From the NCBI RefSeq assembly GCF_002865645.1, contig NW_020194628.1, positions 1,984,001 to 2,048,000 of the forward strand: a stretch of DNA of 64,000 bases, given 5' to 3'. A program made the translations under genes and the position numbers. The stretch's first letter is position 1, and every line of letters starts with the position of its first letter. Source of the DNA: Hyaloscypha bicolor E (Eukaryota; Ascomycota; Leotiomycetes; Helotiales; Hyaloscyphaceae). The notes below the pieces were generated by a model. The model was not told the DNA's origin, made no database searches, and worked only from the letters and a program-made list of their open reading frames with translations. This document shows positions 36,924 through 48,931 of the stretch, in pieces.

Positions 36924-38590
36924 TTATACTTTAGACTGCTTGACCATCCACGACAACAGATCAACCTTGGTGACGACGGCCACTGGTTTCGGAAGCCCTC
37001 CATGCTCAATAGAGCCTTTTTCCGTAACAACAGCAGCACTATTCCACTCGAAGAATTTGCTCAGTGCATACAAAGGCGTGTCCATGGTTATCTCCACGAA
37101 TTTTCTCTTGGGAGTCTTTTGCTCTCTTCCTTGACTACCGTTAGTCACTCCATTTGTTTTTGGGGGCTGTGGCAAGTTGCTGATATCCCTGGGGTCCGTG
37201 ATGACTTCTGGGATGGAGGAGAAGTCAAACATAACATTAGAGACAGGTGATTTGCCCGTTGCTCTCCCTTGACTGATCCAGCTCAGAAGGTTACCGAGGG
37301 TTATAAGGCCAACGAGCTTTCCGCCGGCAGATGCAAGGACTGGCAATTGATCGAAGCCTTTTTCTCGCATTGTCTCGATGGCCTCGGAACAAGAAGTATC
37401 CACCAAGACCGTGGTAACAGGTTTCAGCCGGAGAGCTCGGAGGGTAGCACCACGATATGGGTCATTTCTCCTCGATGGGTCCAAAATGGGGGAAGGTGGT
37501 GAGGTAGCCGGAGGGGTTGGGGGGAGAAGGTCGTTGGCTGCCAACCAATCATCATCGGCGAACTTGCTCAGGTAGCTCCTAATGCTGTCAGGCAAGATGA
37601 CAACTACCATATCACCCTTTCCAAGGCCCAAATCTTTTACACCTCGGACCATTGCAGCAATTGCACTTCCACTGCTGCCACCAACCAACAGACCTTCTTC
37701 AGCAATGAGCCTTCTGGCATAGGCAAAGGATTCCCGGTCATCCGTCTTATACCAAATATCCACCGAGTTTCTGTCGAGAACGTCCGGAATAAAATCGTAC
37801 CCAATGCCCTCCACCTTGTATGCTTCATTGGCATGTTCTTGATTGAGACTTTCTGGCAAAGCCAAGATCGAGCCAAATGGATCCGCGGCAATGACCTTGA
37901 TGTCCGGATTATGCTTCTTCAATCCTCGAGAAAGTCCAGTGATGGTTCCGCCAGTCCCTGCACCTGCCACTATAGCCTTGATCTTGCCATCGGTCTGCTT
38001 CCAGATCTCCTCCGCAGTTCCGTATTCGTGCGCCAATGGGTTGTTCTCGTTGGTATACTGGTCCAGAATATGGGAATTGGGAATCTCCTTCTGCAGACGT
38101 CGTGCAACACCAATGTGGGATTCTGGAGAGTCAAATGCTGCCTGTGTTGGTGTGCGAATGATTGTTGCCCCAAGTGCTCGAAGCACAGCTACCTTCTCCG
38201 GCGACATCTTCTCAGGAAGGGTGATGATCGTCTTGTACCCTTTAATAGCACCCACGAGAGCAAGACCGATACCACTGCAGATTGTTAGAATGCACCAACG
38301 TATCCAAGATTTTTCGCATACGTGTTTCCACTCGTGGGCTCGATCAGAGTGTCTCCTGGCTTTATTCTTCCAGATTTCTCTGCCTCCTCAATCATGCGTA
38401 GTGCAATGCGGTCCTTAACACTTCCACCGGCATTGAACAATTCCACCTTTGCGTAGACATCTGCTTCGATTCCCAAGCTCTGCGGTATATTGTTCAGGCG
38501 AACGAGCGGTGTATTTCCAATCAACTCAGTGGCCGACCTGGCCATGACTGGAGGGCCTGCTGGCTTGGTTTGTGTTGACATTGTTGCCAT
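36924..38590 (-). CDS. CYS4: Cystathionine beta-synthase
   Basis: Exon 1 (38590-38322) and exon 2 (38274-36924), joined by GTATGC...GCAG, give 539 residues. The PLP fold has the Schiff-base lysine in [10 protein letters not shown], the substrate loop EPTSGNTGIGLA (formed across the intron) and the phosphate loop [10 protein letters not shown]. The C-terminus carries a pair of CBS regulatory motifs ([38 protein letters not shown]). The enzyme condenses serine and homocysteine to cystathionine in transsulfuration. A second in-frame ATG three codons on (MSTQ) is an alternative start. A TCACGTG box lies about 220 bp upstream. Confidence 0.95.
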
Positions 38591-39206
38591 TGAGGGAACC
38601 GTGCGGGTAGGTCAGGAAGAAGGACAGAAATTCTGTTCTAGAGAAGAGAGAAGTGGGCGATGGTGGAAAAGAGAAAGAAAATCATGCAGGTACTGCAATG
38701 AAGCTGCAGGAGTGGCGCAATGTTGTGTTGAAAGACGAGATCAGAAAATCAGCTCCTTGTAAGCCGCAAATATCCGCTCCGCGATAGAGGGGTACCCGAT
38801 AAGGATCACGTGGCTGGGAAAGTACCGGTTGTTTTGGATTAAACTTCTAACCATTATCTCGAAGCCTGAGTCTGAGGATATACCTGAGTACAAGGAACAA
38901 TGGATTCAGCGTGGTATCGCGATCCTGCGCGTCTGCATTCCACTTGCCGCATCCTTTCTTTTGATCGGATCGGACAATTTTGAAGCCGATGTCATTCCCA
39001 TCCCAACCGGCTAATTTAGAAACAGGGATGGCGGCTTTTGCATGGGTCTAAAACGCCCCCATCTCAAATTCAAGATTCAATCTAAGCGAAGTTCAACCTT
39101 CCAACATCACAGTCTTTAAACTCACTGTCGCCCACACCGCTTTCGCACCCCAGTTTCGCACATTCAACAAGTCACTCGTTTTGTAGATAGAGCTCTCCAA
39201 ACCATC
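38591..39206. other. Divergent promoter CYS4 / KRE9-KNH1-like
   Basis: 616 bp; no gene seen. It contains the TCACGTG box annotated separately. Confidence 0.5.
38807..38813. promoter_or_regulatory. TCACGTG box upstream of CYS4
   Basis: TCACGTG is the core bound by Cbf1-type bHLH factors that regulate sulfur-amino-acid genes in yeasts. It lies about 220 bp from the CYS4 start. One such box can occur by chance, so the link is suggestive only. Confidence 0.35.
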
Positions 39207-40090
39207 ATGCGACCATCGAATGCCCTCTACTTGGTAGCGGCCTGCTGCCCCCTGGCCTTTGCGGACGTCAAATTTACCGTTCCAGCTGCTGGAGCTTCTG
39301 TAGCAGGTGGGACAGCATTCACCGTTACCTGGACAGACTCCGGATCTGCTCCTTCCATCTCGGATCTTACTTCATACCAACTATTCTTGGAAGCTGGCTC
39401 GAATACCGCTCCGCAACAACTCTACTCGCTGACCACGGCTGGATTGTTCAGCGCTGGGAATACAATCACTGTCACTGTCCCTATAGGTACCGGAGGAATA
39501 GGAACAAATGCATAGTAAGCTCACAAATAGCCAAGTCCCTCCTCATTTTCTGACGGCTAGTTAGCTTTCTTAAAATGATATCAGTCGCAACAGCAGGAGG
39601 CACAGTCACGAATTACTCAAATCGATTCACATTAACTGGAATGGCGGGCACGTTTTCCCAAGCAGTAAAAGATGGTCTTCTTACGGTCTCTGGAACCACT
39701 GGTCCTGCTGCCGTCAACAACGTGGCGGCAGCAGCGGCTGGAACAGCGAATGTAGAAGAGGGGGTTTGGGGAACGCCTTACAACCTACAAACTGGCCCGA
39801 CAAAATACGCTCCCATGCAACCAGTTCCACCGACTGCCATTACTGTGACGAATACATCCCCTCTGTGGCCAACTTCCTCAGTTGTTTTAGCAAGCACATA
39901 CCTGCCCATTCCAAGTGTTCTGATAACACTAACCCAGTCTCAAACCTTCAGCGTGTCGAGCCACGCTAACACTGTGAGTCTAGTGATTGCCGTTTCCCAT
40001 ACACATATAGATGCTAAAATTTAACAGGCTGCCGCGGCCTCACAACCTACCGATGACATGCAACGATTCCTGAACAGGTGGAAGGATTAG
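39207..40090 (+). CDS. KRE9/KNH1-family cell-wall protein
   Basis: Exons 39207-39514, 39565-39973 and 40028-40090 (GTAAGC...TTAG; GTGAGT...ACAG) give 259 residues. A signal peptide (ALYLVAACCPLAFAD) is followed by the Ig-like N-domain of Ser/Thr-rich secreted proteins (FTVPAAGASVAGGTAFTVTW) and YFLKMISVATAGGTVTNYSN. The C-terminal short domain (YNLQTGPTKYAPMQPVPPTA) is typical of KRE9/KNH1, which act in beta-1,6-glucan assembly. It ends FLNRWKD with no evident GPI signal. The exact member cannot be assigned. Confidence 0.82.
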
Positions 40091-43000
40091 GATGTGTATT
40101 CGAATTTCGGGGTTAGAATATGAGAATATGGGAAACAACCTTAGAAGTCCATTCACAAAGGCCTCGGATGGAGTTCAGAATTGGCCGATACATTGAATTA
40201 TAGGAGGAGGCGGTCATGTGGGTATACCATGCAAGAAGCGCTCATCACATAATTAGATCGCCAAGGGGCGAGGAGTTCAGAGGCGATAATCAATTAGACG
40301 AGGTCCTGGGGATGGATCTCACCAAATGAATGACAGTGGTAAGCCAAATTGTCAGCAGAGATCTGATAGATTTGGCTAGCCAAGCACATAGACTTGAGAT
40401 CAAGGAGGTCTTGCTGTCCTTCAGCACATAGTATCAGTGTACAAACCTGGGTTTAAGTGCAGTTCGCAATCAAGAACCTTAACAATATCTGTAACCTCCA
40501 AGGGAGTCCTAAGTTTTCTTTCCATCGCCATTTTCTTCGAATTCAAGTCCAAGGTTTTGATCGAATTCTGGTTAAAGGTCATGCGAACCGCAACCAAGTA
40601 TTGTTAGTAATTCCTCGAAGTCCGCATTCGTCCCATTGCAAATTCAGTTGTTCTATGTGATTTCTGTACATTGTAGCCAGGAAGTTTCGAGGCGACCCTT
40701 TTGATGGGCCACTTCCATGAGCAAATACTTGAGAAAGAAACAGGAATTTCATATCCAATGGTCCTATGAAGATCTTGGCAGCTCGCCTCGCGCCTTGAAA
40801 GCTGGACATGGACGATGAAAGCACGACTAATCAAATTTGGATTACAGTTGATATTGCAATCTCCGATGTTGTTTCGTTTTTACGATCAATTGTACGGTTC
40901 GAAATCATTTATATGCTTACATATCTTCGGCATTTAAGGTTACTTACAAGTATCTCATTGAAGTCGTTCAGCGAAGGGCCGTAGCACTCTCTATGGGAAT
41001 CGCACAATAGGGGGGTCATACCCCTGCAGGAACTCCCGAGTCTCAAGCACCTTTCAGAGTCTGGCCACATACAGTAATCACTTTGGCACCCTTCCCGCGT
41101 CCGCTTCCTCGACATAACACTCGAAAAACTGGTCAATTAGTGATGGTTTCTCTGGTCGAAATGTATGTGCAAATATCTCCCCTAATGCCGCCGATTTCAA
41201 GGCAGCTCCGCCAGGTATGGGCGTGTTCTTGGCAAAGCAGACAACACGCGTTATTAACCATGTCGTTCCTTTGCGACCCAGACTTCTCGTCGTGGAGCTG
41301 GTCGCCAATAACGCCAGTGTCAACTTGAGACACGGACACTACGCACTGTAGATTCGCACTGTCCAGGGATGCATCAGTGGTTGGTTCTTTGGGCAGAAGA
41401 CCCATCTTTCGGACCTCTGCCTCGCCACTGGTATCCTAGGTGGCAGGAGTCTTCTGAAGAAATGCTAGCTTTAGGGCATAACAGAATCAGTAGCCGGTGC
41501 TTGACTGCTCGGCGAAGCCTCTAACTCCTACTCGAGTTTGATCTCTCGAAGATGCGACGAGATACGAGATTTCTGGGCTGCAGTGCCGATTGGTTTCGCT
41601 CAACTGTTGACGGCTGGTGACCAACCTTGACACCCATCGAAGTCATTCCCCGGGCTTTGGATTAGCGGTTTGAGGGGGTTGAGCTGCCCAGGTTGGTGCA
41701 ACCGAGAAGGCTGCGTTTTCTAGCTTAATTTGACTTGTCCAATAGTGGCTGGAGCTTACTGTGTTGGCAGGAACGGTGCTCCGAGTGGTTGACTACGAGT
41801 CGTAAGTAAATGCAGATATCGAATTTGAGCTAACTCAAGTAGGCGAGATGCGAGTGGACTCCCAATAGAAACAGTATCGAGGTGAATAGTGGATGAGGCT
41901 GCGGTCCCCAGGTTGAGCATCTCGTTACGCGAACTGTATCGAGGACTCGAGCAGCTCGTGACCAGGTGCTGTGGACGGAGATCCTCTGCTTACCTACTTT
42001 GGGTGCATCACGATAGGTTGGTACAAAATTCCCACGTCATCTCCACAGCATCACGGAGAGCCTGATCGTAGTTCATGGTGTTGATGTTGGTGGAGCCAGT
42101 TGGAGGAGGGAAAAGCTTGTATGGTGGGTCCGGTCCACATTCGGAGATGCGGAGCAGAAGCACTCTCCTGAGGAAATTCCACTCGCAACCCTCCTGTCGA
42201 GTGCTGGTAGGGGACATGAAGTGCCGAGGAGCAGGGCATCGCCGCCTAGATGTCCCACGCAGCCCAAGAGAACCTCAAACATATCAGCCCAGGTCAACCC
42301 AGGCCCTCCCACGCCATGGAGTGACAATAAGCTCCTTTGGTGCGTTCCAACGTCCTATTTACTTTTGCTTTAGGATCAACCTATTCAAGGTCCTCAAATC
42401 GCTTCAGCTAGCATTGTGTCTTACAGTAGTCGACCTTGCTACCGAGAAGGGTCGTCTGCCTCACACTCAAAAGGGACCTGACCACTTCTACTACATCATC
42501 CGTCCCTCGAAGGTCATTCGCATGGCCGTCATTCAAGGCTAACACTCAAGACAGATACCATTCGATAGCAGTATCCCGGTGGCCACTAGTAAGTTCCCCA
42601 ATCCTTAACTTGACAAAATGGTACTCGATATTCCAGGCTTTCTTGATTATCTCGTGCGCCAATGGCCTAGCCAAGCATTTCTTTTTCATCAAGGGCAATG
42701 TTGCCACCCCGCTTGACAATGTCTCGTTGCTAGAAGGGTATCTATGTGCCCATTGGTCTGTGTAATGTAATGTAAGTCTCCCAACTCCAACTATCCAAAA
42801 AGCATCGCTGACAATCCTCGGCCGTGTAGGACCCACTCGTGATATGGCTCGCAAATAACAATCCTCAAGAAGACACACATTCCAACGTTAGGCTGCCGAT
42901 GCGGTGGGAAATAACCTTCATCTCCTGTTCGCCAAGTGCGGATCTCGTGGTGGTTAGGGAACGCTCCCTCAGGTTTCCAGGTACGTCTGCCTTTGCATAT

Positions 43001-44783
43001 TTTGTTTTTATTTTGATATTTCCTGTCTGCAGGTATATAGCACATTGTAAAACTCGTCACATCTACAATGTTTTCGATTACTGACCTCTCTATCAGGGAT
43101 CCTAATCCCAATATCCACGGCCAGCTCCTGATATACATACGAAGGGCATTGAGGATAACTACATGAAGGACACCAATGGCCTTGGTGAGATGGTGAACAT
43201 CTCGGTCTTCGACCAAGTGCCACCCAGACTAGAACACGGAACACTCGACAGGACGATTCTCGTTTACAACAACTATTTCAAACTCACGTTCCCGGGCTTT
43301 CGGAGGCACCCTAGGGCGGCCATGGCCTTGGTGACCGAGGTGATTGTGTGGTCTCCGTAGCATCAGAGGCGGCGGCGGCGGTCGTCATTGTACTTGGCTT
43401 GTTGATATTTGATAATTTATATGCATTCCTCGCAAAAGGTGTTTCGTCCCCACTACATAATAATTGCAGATTCGTGAGCCAGACCTCAAGCCTTCAAGCC
43501 TCTCCGCCTTCTCACGACCTCCAGCCTAATAGCAAAATCCGGGATGTCATTATGTCCCAGCTCTCTAATCTCCACGGTGCCATTGTTCCGGAAGTTCTTC
43601 CTGTAAGTAGGGGAAGCCATCGTCAAGTTCCTAGCACGGTTCATTGGTCCCTTACCCAATCCCCCTATAACTCCCACATAACGTCTTTGATACTGAGAAC
43701 AGCTTTGACACCAAAGAACCCAACTGTAATTATCTCTCGTCCTTCTATATACCTACAACTATGTCGGATACTCTTATATCTAAGCCACAGTGACGACCAC
43801 AATGGAGAAAGCACAATTCATCCAGCGAGCCATCCGCCTACAAAATAACCACAATTATGGACGCATATCCGATGGCCCAGAAATTGAGGAGATATGTGGT
43901 CGTAGCCAGTATCAAGGTCCCCCCCCGGACAGCAGCAATGAACAATTACGCCACTGGTCAAAGCCAACAAGACCAATCCAGTAGTCTGCCCTCCAACGGT
44001 CCAGCTCCCTCGCAATATCAAGGAGAACAAGCTGAAGCCTCGACGTATCCCGGGATATGCGACGACCGCGCCAGTCACGTAAATTTGACCCCGAAAAGTT
44101 GAATTGAAGGGCATCTGCTCCAACGGCCTCTTCTCGAGCGACTGCAACTGAAGTGAAATGGAGCCTTGAACGACTATATTAATGAGGTAGCTTAGCCAGT
44201 GCTCAGTCCCTTGATTATCCCCCAACACCAATGGCGTGCAATATCCAATTGCAAATTGGTTATTGTACGGCGGAGAAGGTCCCTCAACACCTATCTCTAC
44301 AGCTATGCAGATTAGCCATTGCAAAGAGCTAGTATTGCTCCGCATAGAGATCCTCCCGAGGCTTTAGGGCCGTTGAGGCAATGGTTGCAATTTATAGTTT
44401 TGATACTTGGCCTCGATTCACTCTTTTTCTGTCGTGAGGAGAAATAATATGGGCTTTGTTCAATTATGGCGTTTTTCATTCTGCGCCTGTCAGATAAGAA
44501 AAACCGAGTTGCCGGAATGAGCCCCTGAAGCAAGCGAATCCCTTGGAGGCCGGCCTTAACCCACCTTGCCCGTGGCCAAATCATCGATTAAAAAGCTACG
44601 AGACTGACCCTTTCACAGCAAACCTATATTACAACGAACCTCCCCTATACCGACACCAAGTATCCAATATCTGAAGGAGCTGCAGTGAGACGAGCCTACC
44701 CCTGGACCAGCAACGGAGGCCCCCAAGCCGCATAACATTCAGGGGCTCGTTTGAATCACGTGACGCTGCGCGTGGAAGTCCTG
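40091..44783. other. Gene-poor region; only unrecognised fragments
   Basis: 4.7 kb with no gene I can support. Several open stretches have coding-like composition but no family, including minus 41323-41078 (NTPIPGGAALKSAALGEIFA), minus 42217-42008 (MNYDQALRDAVEMTWEFCTN) and plus 42436-42765. They are broken by stops and frame changes. This fits decayed genes next to the prenyltransferase relic. Confidence 0.4.
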
Positions 44784-45560
44784 TCAGTCGAGCAATTGAG
44801 TCGCAGCATCCGTTCCTTGAGTAGCCCGAGAGCCTTCCCCTCCGTTTTGCTCGCCGACTCCAACATCGTTGACCTGGCCCTCAAAGTTGAGATTGTGGTC
44901 GCGAGGTAGGAATTTTGTTATTGTGGCTTCGGCAGCTTGTGTTAGCGGTGCAATATTGGCGGAGATTTCTTTGGTTGTATTCAGCTCGTGGGTGGCCGTC
45001 TCGTTGAAATTGAAGGCCTTAACGTTAGTGGATAGCATTTGTAGGCCAGGGGCCTTTCATAGCACGAAGAGAATCAGTTATAGATTGATTAACGGCTACT
45101 TTATCGATACTCGGATTGGCTATCCCTATCTCGCTACTGTAAGACCGAATCTTGCTTTGGAATCTCGCTTAGTAAAAGAGGCTCTGTGCTTGCTGTTCTT
45201 CTGAACGGATTATTGAATTGGCCCCAGTGTGGGTTCCGATAGGCTCGATAACCGATCGATAAGTAATCGTGCTAATTAGTCGATAGTCGATAATTATAGA
45301 TAATAATTTATCGGAGTCCACACTGATTGGCCCTGCTAGTTGAGGAAGAGGGTAACATTGCCGTCAAGGAGGAACACATTGCTGTTGAAGGGGCGGACCG
45401 CGATGCTGTTATTGACCACAGTTTGTAGACTAGGGAGGGACATCTCGTTGGTGCCGAGGAACAGAAGTCGGACAGCCAGAAGGTTGAGTGGTCGGCGCGT
45501 GGTGGTGAAGGAGGTATGGAGGCGAGGGCGGGGGTGAGGATGTCTTTGGTTTCTTTAGTT
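44784..45560 (-). pseudogene. Unrecognised coding relic interrupted by a hAT MITE
   Basis: A minus-strand frame at about 45560-45350 reads LNLLAVRLLFLGTNEMSLPS then NNSIAVRPFNSNVFLLDGNV and meets TAG near 45350. A second coding-like stretch at 45038-44784 starts LSTNVKAFNFNETATHELNT and ends at TAA. The 101-bp MITE lies between them. I do not recognise the family, and it is not certain that both pieces belong to one gene. Confidence 0.3.
45225..45325. mobile_element. 101-bp hAT-type MITE with 8-bp target duplication
   Basis: The left end is CAGTGTGGGTTCCGATA and the right end, read inward, is CAGTGTGGACTCCGATA. Both sides are flanked by the exact 8-mer ATTGGCCC (45217-45224 and 45326-45333). 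CAGTG termini with an 8-bp duplication identify a hAT-derived miniature element. The interior is AT-rich and self-complementary (TCGATA strings). Confidence 0.9.
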
Positions 45561-45906
45561 TCGTTGCAGAGAAGGGAGACCTCGCCTCTGGGGCTGTTGG
45601 CGGACTCGGTGCCACGAAAACAATATCTAAACACTCAGCGGCTTTCCATCTCCAACAACCAAAGCCACCTCCTCGATGCCCCGTTCTTGAAGTTGAATAG
45701 CAAAGTCGACCAGCTCATCGTCGCTTTCATTACCCTCGAGCAAAGTATTCCAGATGGAAAACGGCATAGCCAGCTTGGAAATCTTTTAACACCTAAGATT
45801 TATGAACGCCGTTCCTCTAGACCACTTGCTGACTTCCATTATTTCATTCTTGTATGTTTGTGACATTAATTGCTAAGGTGGCTTCAAGCTTGTTCGTATT
45901 GAATGG

Positions 45907-46899
45907 CTATTCCATGCTCATATATTTCACAAGAGGTAGATTGTACAGGATGACTAGCCAGAAGTTCCATAATTTCCAAGTTGCATTGTCGTCTTCCGCG
46001 GATCTCTTTGTTAAAGTGCGTAACATTATTATAGCCCCCGGGGTTAGGCAAGGAAGGTAAGCTAGGACCGCGGATTGCCAGTACCATGGACAGCCAGATG
46101 ACCAAAGAGCAATAGGGAAGCAAGTGATGGTCCTGCTTCTGCTGTCCCCAAAAACCAATGGTAATGTCTTTCGACCACGAAGAGCGTCAGCCGCTTGATC
46201 CCCCATATCTTGCGTTTGGACAGTTGTAAGCACAATTGCCCAGATAATCAGAAACTATTGCAATAGGTACCCGTATTGTGAAATTTCAAAATGAGGTCCT
46301 AGTGTTACTTCTGTTGCACCTGCTGCATAGCATACGAACCCGCAGGCATTAAGAAAATTCCGTGATATCCAGCTAACGTCGCTTCCACCAAAGCCATTGT
46401 ACCAACAACCAAGCAACATTAAGGATATACATGGTCTGAATCCGCCAAACACAAAACTCGTCAAAACTGCAATCGGGTATAGTGCCAGCATAAGACTCTT
46501 AGCTTGCCTTGGTGTAAGTCTGTTCGAAGGCATCGGCCTCCAAGGTTTGTTAAGTCCATCTTCAAGAATGGAACTTGGCCGTCGTTGGTTATCAATGGTC
46601 ATGGGAAGCAAGTTTACCCAGACCCAGAAAGTAACTACAGGAGTTCTTCGTAGAATCGAGGAGTATGAAAGCGCTGCCGATACAGGTATTCCAAATGCTG
46701 GAGCAGATATTGCGGTGATAATTCCCAATGCTGTTTCCGGCACCACAATAGTCTTGAGATCGTTAAAAGTAAAGAGCCAAATATATTTCAGATGAAACAT
46801 CCAGGTGTTCGTATTATCGGGGGGGTTGCGGCATTCGAGGACTGAGGTGGCATCCTTGCTTTCAGACCGTTCAAAGTACCGAGATATTGACTGTAGCAC
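45907..46899 (-). pseudogene. UbiA-family prenyltransferase with a nonsense codon
   Basis: The frame from 46899 encodes a fungal UbiA-type membrane prenyltransferase: MTIDNQRRPSSILEDGLNKP, the PWRPMPSNRLTP stretch and several hydrophobic spans. TAG at 46257-46255 stops it after QYGYLLQ. The same frame resumes at once with FLIIWAIVLTTVQTQDMGDQ and AADALRGRKTLPLVFGD, the second Asp-rich motif, and runs to 45907. Only this one stop breaks a ~330-codon frame. Such enzymes prenylate aromatic or terpenoid precursors in secondary metabolism. A CAG or TGG codon turned to TAG is the simplest explanation. Confidence 0.75.
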
Positions 46900-47602
46900 A
46901 AGTCGTTGCTGAAGATTTTGAAACCGGATTTCCTATAGACTTTTAGTATCAAAAAGCACCAGTCTCCGTTTATTGGCGTAGTGCTTACTGGAATGAATAT
47001 TGAACTGTTTCTTCTAATTGTATCTGTTGTGACGTCAGCGTCACATGACCTGGCCCTAGCGTGGCACCCTGTACTTAGCTCGAGCTCCCCGCTCCTCTCT
47101 TCTTTTCTCTCTTTAGACGTTTACATACACACCCAAATAGAGCTGATTGCCTTCAGGTCTTCCGCTCCGGGTCGTGATAGTATCCATGATACCGAGACCT
47201 GACAAAGTATAGTTTACTGGATTGACCAAGTCCGGGTAGTCTTCGTGCGAGATTAGTTAAGAGTTGAAAGAATCTGCAATAAATCAGTGATTTATATAGT
47301 AACGGTACTGGCGGTACCCGTTTTAAGAAATATCGATTTAGGCACACAGCTGCATTAGCTTCATTTTCCGCTATAAAACAGTGCGAATATAACCAGATGA
47401 TCCGTCACTAAGTTCGGAGCTGAAGTCCCTTTATGAAACCATTCTAGGAGGGAGGCTTGGGACTACACCAGATTTCCATCTACGATTGGTTACCGAACAT
47501 AGCATATGACTCTGTGCCTGCCATTTCAAGGGTACTATGTAGATGTGGGGTTAGGGAGGGCTCGAGTGGCTAATCGGGGTAGGGGTGGTCCTGCCTTTAC
47601 GG
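46900..47602. other. Upstream of the prenyltransferase relic; no gene
   Basis: Contains a CRE-like palindrome (annotated separately) and otherwise nothing recognisable. Confidence 0.45.
47030..47037. promoter_or_regulatory. CRE-like TGACGTCA palindrome
   Basis: TGACGTCA followed by GCGTCAC forms a consensus bZIP (CREB/ATF) site, about 130 bp upstream of the prenyltransferase relic start. Functional status unknown. Confidence 0.35.
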
Positions 47603-47790
47603 TAAAGGGGGTGGACACATCGGAGCGAACTCCTGTACGTGCAGCTATATGTCGGAGACGGGTGTTGCTATAGTGAAAGCACGTGCACACCCTGTCTACT
47701 AAACTTTTAGGTGTAAAAGCCTCTATGGCAACAGCACAGCGACATATGATCGTCTTACAGGAGTTCAATCCGATGCGTCCACCCCCTTTA
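47603..47790. mobile_element. 188-bp fold-back element (MITE), TA ends
   Basis: The left arm begins TAAAGGGGGTGGACACATCG and the right arm, reverse-complemented, begins TAAAGGGGGTGGACGCATCG. Similarity continues about 80 bp inward with GAACTCCTGTA and CATATGTCG-type matches, so the segment is almost entirely palindromic. The TA dinucleotide at both ends is compatible with a Tc1/mariner-derived MITE. Confidence 0.75.
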
Positions 47791-48114
47791 CTCGTATTGC
47801 TCACATGTCTGGAAATACTCCCCGTTCTGCACCCCCTCTCTAGCTAATAGGTCAATCAGGATCTCGGAGGATCTACACCACTCTTGGTGAGTGGCGCAAA
47901 ATGTATCTTCAGACTTATGGGCGGCACGACTACATACAAGTAAGCAAGTTATTCTGTACGATCCGGCCAACCACGCATGCTCTTTGTCCATTACTCATCC
48001 CCCCTTGAATACTTACAGTAAGCCCAAGGATAACACCACCCAAGCACTGGCCATCTCAAGGGTGTATAGCCAATAGCGATTTTGGAAAGCGCCTGATATT
48101 TCCCAGTTGGGAGT

Positions 48115-48272
48115 TATCCCTTCGTCCGGTGAGATAGTCCACGCTAGCAAGGGGGTCTGGCTCTTGGCGAAAAGGCGATAGATGACTAATAGATTTATAA
48201 ACAAAGGTATGACTTTACAGTCCGAGCCAGGCCCCAATGCTAGCGTGGACTGTCTCACCGGACGAAGGGATA
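48115..48272. mobile_element. 158-bp fold-back element upstream of the DUF3435 gene
   Basis: The left arm is TATCCCTTCGTCCGGTGAGA from 48115. The right arm, reverse-complemented from 48272, is TATCCCTTCGTCCGGTGAGA. Identity extends about 50 bp inward (AGTCCACGCTAGCA, CTGGCTC). TA lies at both ends. It may be a mariner-type MITE, or structural DNA near the edge of the recombinase-bearing region. Confidence 0.85.
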
Positions 48273-48931
48273 GTTATGTGAACCGGTAAAGGCTTTTAGC
48301 CAAGTATGTAAATCGGGTCTCGACCCGTTATACTCTTCTCCTTCTTTTTAGCTTATAATTTCAGTAATACGAGCTTTTTCTTTTAACTCCTTAATTTATA
48401 AAATATATTATAATAATATAAATTTATTGAAAATTTATTGAAAATTAAACATACTTCCATTATTTTAATTATTCCAATAGCTTAATATATATTAAGGGGT
48501 TACTTTAAGCTTATAAAATTAGGCGATGTTGTGGTGTTGGACCTGCTGTTTTCGACAGGTTTAGTCGCTGTTTTATGGGGGGTCGAACCCCAGGAAGACC
48601 CATCACGTGTCGAGCCTGGCCTCGTCAAGCGGCTGATCGTCGGAGCGAAGCAACTCCAGGAACTCCAAAACGTCAATCCTACTTTTGGACTCGATGGTCC
48701 CCCCTCAAGAAACGGGGGGTCTGTCACTATGGCGGTTACCCTTCCGGCGTTTCGAGTCCTCTGCCCTCCGAATATACTTATATGTCCTCCTCCGTCCCCC
48801 TATCTCTCTCGCAGCTATTACTTCTCACCGATCATAACGCCCCCCTCCTACTCCTCTGCGCCTATTACTCTTCACGACGACGGTATTGTCAAGACTACTC
48901 CCTACTAAAGCAGAATAACTCCGTCGTCCTC
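48273..48931. other. AT-rich block then promoter of the DUF3435 gene
   Basis: 48340-48530 is strongly AT-rich (runs of AATTTATT type), then GC-rich DNA begins sharply near 48535, leading to the recombinase start at 48932. The frame is open upstream of that ATG but has no family similarity. Confidence 0.5.

Noticed and set aside
43348..43848. 166-codon plus-strand frame in the gene-poor region
   Set aside because: No recognisable domain, Ser/Leu-rich, and the opposite strand is also open; not supportable as a gene.
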